Assembly (NCBI GenBank): GCA_964008075.1
Contig: CAXGAP010000047.1
Coordinates: 1-6,265 of the forward strand
Direction of reading: 5' to 3'
DNA from: UBA724 sp964008075
GTDB lineage: Bacteria > Bacteroidota > Bacteroidia > Flavobacteriales > Flavobacteriaceae
Length of the DNA: 6,265 nucleotides
Shown here: positions 1-4,868 of the stretch, in pieces
How positions within the stretch are numbered: the stretch's first letter is position 1
How the letters are laid out: every line of letters begins with the position of its first letter
The notes under the pieces: generated by a model
Seen by the model: only the letters and a program-made list of their open reading frames with translations
What the model was told of the DNA's origin: nothing
Database searches by the model: none
Program-made: the position numbers and the translations under genes

Positions 1-51
1 GGCGAAGTCGATGTGCTAGCTTCATTTCACAAATATATCAAGTTTGTATAA
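1..51 (+). CDS. Possible 3' end of a plus-strand gene (partial)
   Basis: Frame 1 is open from the first base and ends with TAA at 49-51, giving a 16-residue tail (GEVDVLASFHKYIKFV). The residue mix is plausible for a protein C-terminus, and frame 2 is closed within 18 bases, but 16 codons are far too few to identify a family or prove coding. A weak 6-bp hairpin (55-60/66-71, loop 61-65) and a run of eight T (79-86) follow. They could mark the end of such a gene, although a 7-nt gap separates stem and T-run. This is inference only. Confidence 0.3.
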   Translation, partial: GEVDVLASFHKYIKFV

Positions 52-90
52 AACCGTGTTGAACGAGCATGATAGACATTTTTTTTCGTT

Positions 91-136
91 GCAATACTGA
101 TTTTTGATTTGCAATAAGGCTTGGCTATCGCAATAA
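91..136. repeat. Three GCAATA direct repeats spaced by 19-20 bp
   Basis: The hexamer GCAATA occurs at 91-96, 111-116 and 130-135. The first two copies are preceded by TT, and the last two extend to GCAATAAG. The start-to-start spacing of 20 and 19 bp is close to two helical turns, which would put the copies on one face of the DNA. They lie in the spacer beyond the 3' end of the minus-strand rhodanese gene. They may be a protein-binding array or simple chance in AT-rich DNA. No inverted arrangement or CRISPR-like spacing is seen. Confidence 0.3.
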
Positions 137-197
137 GTTGTGACTGTTGCCACAAGTAGTACATTAATTTTTCGTTCATGACACTTGGGGCGTGTCT

Positions 198-581
198 TTA
201 CTCTACCGTTTCACCCTCCCATTCGAGTATACCGCCAATTAAATTATAGGTTTCTGAAAAGCCCAAATCACGCATCACCTGAATGGCCTGTGCACTTCTT
301 GCACCCGATCGGCAATACACATAATAAGACTTGTTTTTGTCTAGAGCATTCACCTCATCAATAAAACCAGGACCCATACGTAGGTCGATGTTAAGTGCAT
401 TGGGTATATGACCACTTTCAAATTCATCTTCAGTGCGGACATCCAAAACCACTGCTTCGGGGTATTCGACTAGGGCGTTTGCCCATTCGTTTTGTGATAG
501 ATCTGACATACTATTTTGTTTCGGCTGAAGATACATACAGCCTGTTAATAATAAAACAATGGATAGATAAAATTTCCACAT
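198..581 (-). CDS. Rhodanese-domain lipoprotein
   Basis: Predicted single-domain rhodanese (sulfurtransferase fold) of 127 residues. Residues 1-15 form a short signal peptide with a hydrophobic stretch ending in a lipobox (LLTGC, Cys15), so the protein is probably lipidated and exported to the envelope. The rhodanese domain covers about residues 27-127. It shows LDVR (46-49), the GHIPNA turn (58-63), the active-site loop CRSGAR with catalytic Cys90, and the C-terminal GGILEW (116-121). Rhodaneses carry a cysteine persulfide and pass sulfane sulfur to cyanide, thiols or protein partners; the physiological acceptor is not evident here. The ATG at 579-581 is preferred because the signal peptide starts directly after it. 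No acidic cluster follows the lipid Cys, so surface export is not suggested. The gene is divergent from marR across 75 bp. It has no clear intrinsic terminator: the 5-bp hairpin at 180-196 lacks a T-run on this strand. Confidence 0.9.
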   Translation of the reverse strand: MWKFYLSIVLLLTGCMYLQPKQNSMSDLSQNEWANALVEYPEAVVLDVRTEDEFESGHIPNALNIDLRMGPGFIDEVNALDKNKSYYVYCRSGARSAQAIQVMRDLGFSETYNLIGGILEWEGETVE

Positions 582-600
582 GCATTAAAATTATAAAAAT

Positions 601-630
601 TTGTCAGTTCAACAAATAATAATATATTTG
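601..630 (+). promoter_or_regulatory. Bacteroidetes-type promoter for the marR-yceI-CDGSH cluster
   Basis: A TTG -33 element at 601-603 and TATATTTG at 623-630 match the phylum consensus (TTG, 17-23 bp, TAnnTTTG), with a 19-bp spacer. Transcription would start near 635-638, about 20 bp before the MarR ATG. The match is seen directly; use of the promoter is inferred. On the opposite strand no equally good promoter for the rhodanese gene was found in this 75-bp spacer. Confidence 0.65.
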
Positions 631-638
631 TACATACA

Positions 639-660
639 ACAATTGTAAATACATATATGT
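639..660. promoter_or_regulatory. Palindromes at marR start: candidate operator
   Basis: Two perfect palindromes lie just downstream of the predicted -7 box: ACAATTGT (639-646) and ACATATATGT (651-660). The second contains the MarR start codon (657-659). MarR proteins are dimers that bind short dyads over their own promoters. A dimer bound here would block initiation or early elongation and could also affect the divergent rhodanese gene, whose start is at 581. The dyads are visible; binding is inferred, and AT-rich DNA yields short palindromes by chance. Confidence 0.4.
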
Positions 661-1076
661 CAGCTAGATCGTTGGTTGTTGAAAGTATGCGTTTGGGGCA
701 GTTTATGAGCGATGAAATCAGCTGTGCTATACACCCATATGGGTTGAGCATTCAGCAATTTAATGTATTGCGCATACTGCGTGGTTGCAAAGGAACCCCA
801 GCAACTCTTCAATATATCACCTCTCGAATGATTCACAAAACGAGCAATACATCGCGAATTGTGGATCGTTTGTTGGAAAAGAATCTTGTCGATCGAAAAC
901 CATGTCTTGAAAATCGCAGAAAAATTGAAATTTCAATTACAAGCAAAGGTCTATCTCTACTGACTACAATTGATCCTGTGATAGATGAAAAAGAAAATGA
1001 AGTCGCAAGCAGATTAACCAATGAAGAATTGGCAACGCTGCTAGAAAACTATAAAAAGCTATTTGTTACACTTTAA
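657..1076 (+). CDS. MarR-family winged-helix transcriptional regulator
   Basis: Predicted 139-residue MarR-family regulator, the usual length for the family. The N-terminal helix (about 5-25) and the C-terminal helices (about 103-137) would form the dimer interface. The winged helix-turn-helix lies between: LSIQQFNVLRIL (30-41), the helix around LQYITSRMI (51-59), the recognition helix near NTSRIVDRLLEKNLVDR (64-80), and a basic wing with ENRRKIEISIT (85-95). Family members respond to phenolic ligands or to Cys oxidation. Cys23, Cys44 and Cys83 are present, but nothing shows which, if any, act as sensors. The ATG at 657 follows a good promoter; there is no Shine-Dalgarno. yceI starts 11 nt after the stop, so the regulator probably controls its own operon. 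The ligand is unknown. Confidence 0.92.
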   Translation: MSARSLVVESMRLGQFMSDEISCAIHPYGLSIQQFNVLRILRGCKGTPATLQYITSRMIHKTSNTSRIVDRLLEKNLVDRKPCLENRRKIEISITSKGLSLLTTIDPVIDEKENEVASRLTNEELATLLENYKKLFVTL

Positions 1077-1087
1077 TTTAATTAAAT

Positions 1088-1645
1088 ATGAATACTAAAT
1101 CCTTTTACTTAGTTGTACTTTTACTTACAACTACTTTCGCTTTTGGAAGTGTGAAACCAATTCCAATAACCTCCGCCACCATCGAGTGGAAGGCTTATAA
1201 AATTGCGTATGAACGATGGGGTACTATCCAACTGAAAAGTGGAGAACTCCTTTTTGAAGATGATGCACTTACAGGTGGGAACTTTGTTGTGGATATGACA
1301 AGCATTCAAGTCACCAGTCTTGAGGGAAAAAAGAAAGCCAGTTTAGAGAAGCACCTCAGATCAGATGATTTTTTTGGTATTGAGGAATTTCCCACTGCTG
1401 AGATGGTGATCACTGCTGTTGAATCCATAACTGATGGGTATAATGTCACTGGAGATTTCACGATCAAGGGGCAAACCCATCCAGTTACTTTTCCCATGGT
1501 TGTCATTGGCAATACAGCAACTGCGAAAGTCAAAATCGATCGCACCAAATACGATGTGCGCTATGGGTCTGATACCTTTTTTGATAACCTCGGAAATCGT
1601 GTGATCTACAATGAGTTTGACCTCAATGTGAAGTTAACATTTTAA
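1088..1645 (+). CDS. Secreted YceI-family (lipid-binding lipocalin-like) protein
   Basis: Predicted 185-residue YceI-domain protein. A signal peptide (1 to about 20, hydrophobic LVVLLLTTTFAFG) sends it to the periplasm. The rest matches the YceI beta-barrel: the opening strand IEWKAYKI (32-39), LKSGELLFEDDALTGGNFVVDM (49-70), the HLRSDDFFGIEEFPTAEM segment (89-106), GDFTIKGQTHPVTFP (122-136), and the Bacteroidetes-style ending YDVRYGSDTFFDNLGNRVIYNEFDL (155-179). Family structures bind isoprenoid chains such as quinones or polyprenols inside the barrel. The role here (quinone carrier, envelope or acid stress) is not shown by sequence. It is preceded by A/T-rich DNA without a Shine-Dalgarno, lies 11 nt after marR and 12 nt before the CDGSH mini-gene, and probably shares their transcript. 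MarR-yceI pairing suggests inducible expression. Confidence 0.92.
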   Translation: MNTKSFYLVVLLLTTTFAFGSVKPIPITSATIEWKAYKIAYERWGTIQLKSGELLFEDDALTGGNFVVDMTSIQVTSLEGKKKASLEKHLRSDDFFGIEEFPTAEMVITAVESITDGYNVTGDFTIKGQTHPVTFPMVVIGNTATAKVKIDRTKYDVRYGSDTFFDNLGNRVIYNEFDLNVKLTF

Positions 1646-1657
1646 ACATGAAAAGCT

Positions 1658-1741
1658 ATGAAAATTGATCGTCCAAAATGTGGTTGTGGAAACACTCAAA
1701 ACCCTAACGGGTATTGTGATGGATCGCACAACAATAAATAA
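1658..1741 (+). CDS. Very small CDGSH iron-sulfur protein (27 aa)
   Basis: An ATG-initiated ORF of 27 codons encodes a nearly bare CDGSH motif: Cys8-Gly-Cys10, then GNTQNPNGY, then Cys20-Asp-Gly-Ser-His24. Three Cys and one His are the 2Fe-2S ligands in the mitoNEET/CISD superfamily. The gap between the second and third Cys is nine residues, one more than the common C-x-C-x2-[ST]-x3-P-x-C-D-G-[SAT]-H pattern, with Pro16 retained. Only seven residues precede the first Cys and three follow the His. An in-frame TGA at 1649-1651 rules out any upstream ATG extension. It begins 12 nt after yceI, so it is probably co-transcribed with it, and may serve in redox or Fe-S chemistry. An alternative ATG at 1648 gives only six codons in another frame. 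Coding status rests on the motif, which is very unlikely by chance. Confidence 0.75.
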   Translation: MKIDRPKCGCGNTQNPNGYCDGSHNNK

Positions 1742-1754
1742 TTTTTCATTTGTG

Positions 1755-1785
1755 TTGTCTAGTTTATACTTGATTTATATATTTG
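1755..1785 (+). promoter_or_regulatory. trp operon promoter (Bacteroidetes type)
   Basis: TTG at 1755-1757 and TATATTTG at 1778-1785 form a full-consensus Bacteroidetes promoter with a 20-bp spacer. The start point should fall near 1789-1792, only a few bases before the leader-peptide ATG at 1796. The -7 octamer is identical to that of the marR promoter. No obvious TrpR-like operator dyad overlaps it, which fits control by attenuation rather than repression. The transcription start is inferred from spacing. Confidence 0.7.
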
Positions 1786-1795
1786 ACACTCAATT

Positions 1796-1843
1796 ATGAA
1801 AACTATCAATACATGGTGGTCAGTCCGTAACGCACAGTCGTGA
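1796..1843 (+). CDS. trpL: trp leader peptide with tandem Trp codons
   Basis: A 15-codon ORF, MKTINTWWSVRNAQS, ends with TGA at 1841-1843. Trp7 and Trp8 (TGG TGG, 1814-1819) sit in the middle, as in enterobacterial trp leader peptides. Scarce charged tRNA-Trp would stall the ribosome there; plentiful Trp lets it reach the stop codon, which abuts strand 2 of the attenuator. The peptide itself probably has no function beyond being translated. The ATG lies a few bases downstream of the predicted transcription start and lacks a Shine-Dalgarno. The tandem Trp codons, the promoter upstream and the terminator downstream together make this a strong call despite its size. Confidence 0.88.
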   Translation: MKTINTWWSVRNAQS

Positions 1844-1898
1844 GGCACACCTTGTATACACACACCAAAGGGCTTGTCATCACGACAGGCCTTTTTTT
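1815..1898 (+). promoter_or_regulatory. trp attenuator: alternative 1:2, 2:3 and 3:4 RNA folds
   Basis: Three mutually exclusive pairings can be read. 1:2 pairs 1815-1821 (the Trp codons) with 1844-1851 (seven pairs, A1847 bulged, one G-U). 2:3 (antiterminator) pairs 1843-1846 with 1872-1875 and 1850-1853 with 1868-1871 (eight pairs, a 3-nt bulge at 1847-1849, one G-U). 3:4 (terminator) pairs 1871-1878 with 1884-1891. A ribosome stalled at the Trp codons covers strand 1 and frees strand 2 for 2:3, so transcription continues into trpE. A ribosome at the stop codon masks strand 2, so 3:4 forms and transcription ends. The pairings are seen by eye; no folding energies were computed. The mechanism is inferred from the E. 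coli trp model. Confidence 0.8.
1867..1898 (+). terminator. Intrinsic terminator of the trp attenuator
   Basis: An 8-bp stem, GGCTTGTC (1871-1878) with GACAGGCC (1884-1891) and one G-U pair, closes a 5-nt loop (ATCAC) and is followed directly by seven T (1892-1898). AAAG (1867-1870) can extend the stem into the T-run. It lies after the leader-peptide stop codon and 12 nt before the trpE ATG. It is also the first convincing intrinsic terminator downstream of the marR-yceI-CDGSH cluster. Confidence 0.9.
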
Positions 1899-1910
1899 AT
1901 TGTGAAACCT

Positions 1911-3308
1911 ATGAAGTACACATTAGAAACACATCATCGCAAATTGCTCGTCGATACTATGACGCCAGTGAATATGTATTTGAAGATAAGGGATAAGTAT
2001 CCCAACAGTATCCTTTTGGAAAGTTCAGATTATGGGGTTAATGACAACAGTGTGGCTTATATATGTTTTAATCCGATTGCTGAGATCAAACTCCAAAATC
2101 ATATCCTTCAGATGAGTTATCCAGATAGGACAACCAAAGAACTCGAGCTGGCAGAAAACGAGAGAGTCGCCAAACATTGTAGCAGTTTTGCGAAACAGTT
2201 TTCGTCAAATTTTCAAAGCAATCGATTTATTGCAAATGGGCTGTTTGGTTTCACTTCTTATGATGCAGTTCAGCATTTTGAGGATATTCGGTTTACAAAG
2301 AAAGATAAAGATCTATCTCTTCCACAATTGTACTATGCTCTCTTTCAGAATGTGATTGCCATCAATGTTTTCAATAATGAGGCGTATATCTATGCGCATT
2401 GTTATCAGACAAACAGCAATCTCGATGAAGTGGTTGAGGTATTACAATCACCAAATCCTGTGACGCATTCTTTTTCGAGAAAAGGGGACCCCTACTCCAA
2501 TTTGACAGATGATGAATTTGTTGATCTTGTCAAGAAGGGGATTCATCACTGCTATCGAGGTGATGTTTTTCAAATTGTCCTCTCTCGACGCTTTTCTCAA
2601 CCCTTTACAGGCGATGACTTCACCTTGTATCGTGTACTGAGATCTGTCAATCCTTCTCCTTATTTGTTTTATTTTGATTTTGGGGAATATCAAATTTTTG
2701 GCAGTTCACCAGAGTCACAATTGGTTGTTAAAGATGGTAAAGCAGAAATTCACCCCATTGCAGGTACCTTCCGACGAACAGGCAATGACAAGCAAGATGC
2801 CGAACGTGCAAGTAAATTGGCCAAAGATCAAAAAGAAAACAGCGAGCATGTGATGCTCGTCGATTTGGCAAGAAATGACCTCAGCCGAAATGGCGATCAA
2901 GTCAAGGTTGAAAAAAACAGGGAGATACAATTCTATTCCCACGTGATTCACCTTGTATCTAAAGTTACTGCCATGAAAAAAGAAAATCGAGAAACGATGG
3001 AAATTGTGGCTGATACGTTTCCTGCCGGGACACTCAGTGGGGCACCTAAACACAGGGCTATGCAACTCATTGACCAATACGAAAATCGCAGTCGCGAATT
3101 CTATGGTGGTGCCATAGGTTTTATGGATTTTGATGGCAACTACAACCACGCCATCATCATTCGATCCTTTTTAAGCAAAAACAATGTCTTACACTATCAA
3201 GCAGGTGCTGGGGTGGTGTCTGAGTCTGTTCCCGAAAATGAATTACAAGAAGTTTACAATAAACTAGGTGCTCTCAACAAAGCCCTGGAAGAAGCTGAAA
3301 AATTATAA
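1911..3308 (+). CDS. trpE: Anthranilate synthase component I
   Basis: Large subunit of anthranilate synthase: converts chorismate plus ammonia, delivered by TrpG, to anthranilate and pyruvate, the first committed step to tryptophan. The 465-residue length fits the family. The N-terminal domain carries LLESSDYG (35-42), matching the LLES motif that binds Trp for feedback inhibition. The C-terminal chorismate-binding domain shows HPIAGTFRR (281-289), ENSEHVMLVDLARNDL (309-324), PAGTLSGAPK (371-380), YGGAIG (398-403) and QAGAGVV (430-436). A GTG at 1902 in the same frame would add three residues, but it sits four bases after the terminator T-run, and ATG 1911 gives the N-terminus (MKYTL) expected from phylum homologues as I recall them. 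Expression depends on read-through of the attenuator. The protein has no Trp residue. Para-aminobenzoate synthase is the main alternative; the LLES motif and the operon rule against it. Confidence 0.97.
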   Translation: MKYTLETHHRKLLVDTMTPVNMYLKIRDKYPNSILLESSDYGVNDNSVAYICFNPIAEIKLQNHILQMSYPDRTTKELELAENERVAKHCSSFAKQFSSNFQSNRFIANGLFGFTSYDAVQHFEDIRFTKKDKDLSLPQLYYALFQNVIAINVFNNEAYIYAHCYQTNSNLDEVVEVLQSPNPVTHSFSRKGDPYSNLTDDEFVDLVKKGIHHCYRGDVFQIVLSRRFSQPFTGDDFTLYRVLRSVNPSPYLFYFDFGEYQIFGSSPESQLVVKDGKAEIHPIAGTFRRTGNDKQDAERASKLAKDQKENSEHVMLVDLARNDLSRNGDQVKVEKNREIQFYSHVIHLVSKVTAMKKENRETMEIVADTFPAGTLSGAPKHRAMQLIDQYENRSREFYGGAIGFMDFDGNYNHAIIIRSFLSKNNVLHYQAGAGVVSESVPENELQEVYNKLGALNKALEEAEKL

Positions 3309-3310
3309 TT

Positions 3311-3871
3311 ATGTACATACTTGTCATTGATAATTACGATTCTTTTACCTATAATTTGGTGCATTATCTCGAAGACCTCGATTGTTTGGTAACAGTCAAG
3401 CGAAACGACCAACTGACGATCGAAGAGGTCGCAGACTACGATAAAATTGTGTTATCACCAGGGCCTGGTATTCCAGATGAAGCAGGTCTTTTAAAATCGA
3501 TCATCTCTGCCTACGCCCAAACCAAACCCATTTTAGGAGTCTGTTTGGGGCATCAGGCGATTGGTGAGGTGTTTGGTGGTTCATTGACAAACCTAGATAA
3601 GGTCTATCATGGCGTCGCAACTCCTGTGCAAGTGGTTTGCGATGATCCCCTCTTTGATGGGCTAGGCAAAAAGTTTGAGGTGGGGCGTTATCACTCCTGG
3701 GTGGTTGAAAAACCCTTGCCAGAGGAATTTGTGCTACTGGCTGAAGAAGACAATGGACAAGTGATGGCAATGAAGCACAAGAAGTATGACATATATGGAG
3801 TTCAATTTCACCCTGAATCTATTTTAAGCCCTGAGGGAAAACAACTGTTGAACAATTGGTTAAAGATGTAG
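3311..3871 (+). CDS. trpG: Anthranilate synthase component II (glutamine amidotransferase)
   Basis: Class I glutamine amidotransferase subunit that hydrolyses glutamine and channels ammonia to TrpE. The 186-residue length is normal for a stand-alone TrpG (no TrpD fusion). It starts with the typical ILVIDNYDSFTYNL (3-16), followed by the oxyanion-side SPGPG motif (about 49-53) and the nucleophile Cys78 in GVCLGHQAIG. The triad partners His167 and Glu169 are in QFHPESILS. The ATG is 2 nt after the trpE stop, and trpD follows after 1 nt, so the genes are translated from one message. Such subunits can be shared with para-aminobenzoate synthase (PabA role) when a genome has only one; this cannot be judged from the window. 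Confidence 0.96.
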   Translation: MYILVIDNYDSFTYNLVHYLEDLDCLVTVKRNDQLTIEEVADYDKIVLSPGPGIPDEAGLLKSIISAYAQTKPILGVCLGHQAIGEVFGGSLTNLDKVYHGVATPVQVVCDDPLFDGLGKKFEVGRYHSWVVEKPLPEEFVLLAEEDNGQVMAMKHKKYDIYGVQFHPESILSPEGKQLLNNWLKM

Positions 3872-3872
3872 A

Positions 3873-4868
3873 ATGAAAGAAATATTAGAAAAACGAATTC
3901 GCAATAAAAGCCTGAGTAAGGACGAAGCCAAGCACACACTCCTTGAGATTGGGCAAGGCAAATGTAATTCGCATCAAATTGCTGCGTTTTTAACCACATA
4001 TATGATGCACGTGGTGACTGTAGAGGAGCTTTCTGGCTTTCGTGCTGCATTGCTTGATCTTTGCATTGCGATTGACTTGAAAGACTATGATCCTATCGAC
4101 TTGTGTGGGACTGGTGGTGATAGGAAAGACACTTTCAATATTTCCACTCTTGCCTCTTTTGTAACTGCTGGTGCTGGTGTTGCTGTGGCTAAACATGGGA
4201 ACTATGGTGTTTCCTCTTCTTGTGGATCAAGTAATGTGATGGAACACTTGGGTATTCGCTTTTCAAACGATCAAGATTTTTTGCAAAACTGCATCGAAAA
4301 AGCTGGGATATGCGTTCTTCATGCCCCTTTGTTTCACCCTGCGATGAAGCATGTTGCGCCAATCCGACTTGATCTGGGACTCAAAACCTTTTTTAATATG
4401 CTCGGGCCACTTGTTAATCCATCAAAACCAAACAAGCAAATGGTGGGTGTTTTCAGTCTGGAATTACAGCGGATTTATCGCTACCTCTTGGAGGAAACCA
4501 ACCAACAATACAGCATTCTCCATGCCCTAGATGGATATGACGAAATATCTCTCACAGGGGATACCAAAGTGGTATCGAACAGTGCAACTGCAACGATTAA
4601 TGCTGCCTCTTTTTCAGTCGAAACGCTGCAAGCGAATCAAATTGGTGGGGGCAAATCGATAGCCGACGCTGCTGACATATTTATGCAGGTACTAAAGGAC
4701 ACTTCTACCGATGCTCAAAAACAGGTCGTTTGTGCCAATGCGGCTGTGGCAATCGCAACTGCAAAAGGGTGTAGTATCAACGATGGTTTTGCTTACGCTA
4801 CTGAATCGATCGACTCGGGCAAAGCACTTCAGTCACTAGAAACATTACAAAAACTCAGCACAAAGTGA
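3873..4868 (+). CDS. trpD: Anthranilate phosphoribosyltransferase
   Basis: Transfers phosphoribosyl from PRPP to anthranilate, giving phosphoribosylanthranilate. At 331 residues it is a normal stand-alone enzyme. The N-terminal helical domain (about 1-65) is followed by the phosphoribosyltransferase domain with the PRPP-binding CGTGGD (78-83), NIST (about 89-92), KHGN (107-110) and the acidic/Mg region near RLDLGLKTFFNMLGPLVNP. The usual KHGNR is KHGNYGVSSSCGSSN here. To my recollection Tyr at this position is standard in Bacteroidetes TrpD, so I do not treat it as a defect. trpD starts 1 nt after trpG, and its TGA overlaps the GTG start of trpC (4865-4868), which implies translational coupling. 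It contains no Trp. Confidence 0.96.
   Translation: MKEILEKRIRNKSLSKDEAKHTLLEIGQGKCNSHQIAAFLTTYMMHVVTVEELSGFRAALLDLCIAIDLKDYDPIDLCGTGGDRKDTFNISTLASFVTAGAGVAVAKHGNYGVSSSCGSSNVMEHLGIRFSNDQDFLQNCIEKAGICVLHAPLFHPAMKHVAPIRLDLGLKTFFNMLGPLVNPSKPNKQMVGVFSLELQRIYRYLLEETNQQYSILHALDGYDEISLTGDTKVVSNSATATINAASFSVETLQANQIGGGKSIADAADIFMQVLKDTSTDAQKQVVCANAAVAIATAKGCSINDGFAYATESIDSGKALQSLETLQKLSTK

Noticed and set aside
30..37. Minus-strand TATATTTG, a -7 promoter box pointing out of the window
   Set aside because: No TTG element lies at the expected distance upstream on that strand, and the target gene would be outside the window.
55..86. Hairpin 55-60/66-71 followed by eight T as an intrinsic terminator
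   Set aside because: The stem has only six pairs with two G-U, and a 7-nt gap separates it from the T-run, so it does not fit a working intrinsic terminator.
27..179. A 50-codon ATG-started ORF on the minus strand just beyond the rhodanese gene
   Set aside because: The translation shows no recognisable motif, signal or domain, and the GCAATA repeats shape part of its sequence. An open frame of this size is expected by chance in AT-rich DNA.
180..196. GACAC/GTGTC hairpin as the rhodanese terminator
   Set aside because: The stem is only 5 bp and no T-run follows on the minus strand.
1728..1758. ACAACA/TGTTGT inverted repeat after the CDGSH gene as a terminator
   Set aside because: Six pairs with a 19-nt loop and no following T-run; it overlaps the trp promoter -33 element and looks fortuitous.
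1902..1910. GTG at 1902 as the trpE start, adding three residues
   Set aside because: It lies only four bases after the terminator T-run, and the ATG at 1911 gives the N-terminus expected for the family.
2448..3149. Long minus-strand open frames inside trpE, and similar frames inside the other trp genes
   Set aside because: They are antisense to well-supported enzymes, have no domain signals, and reflect codon composition of the real genes.
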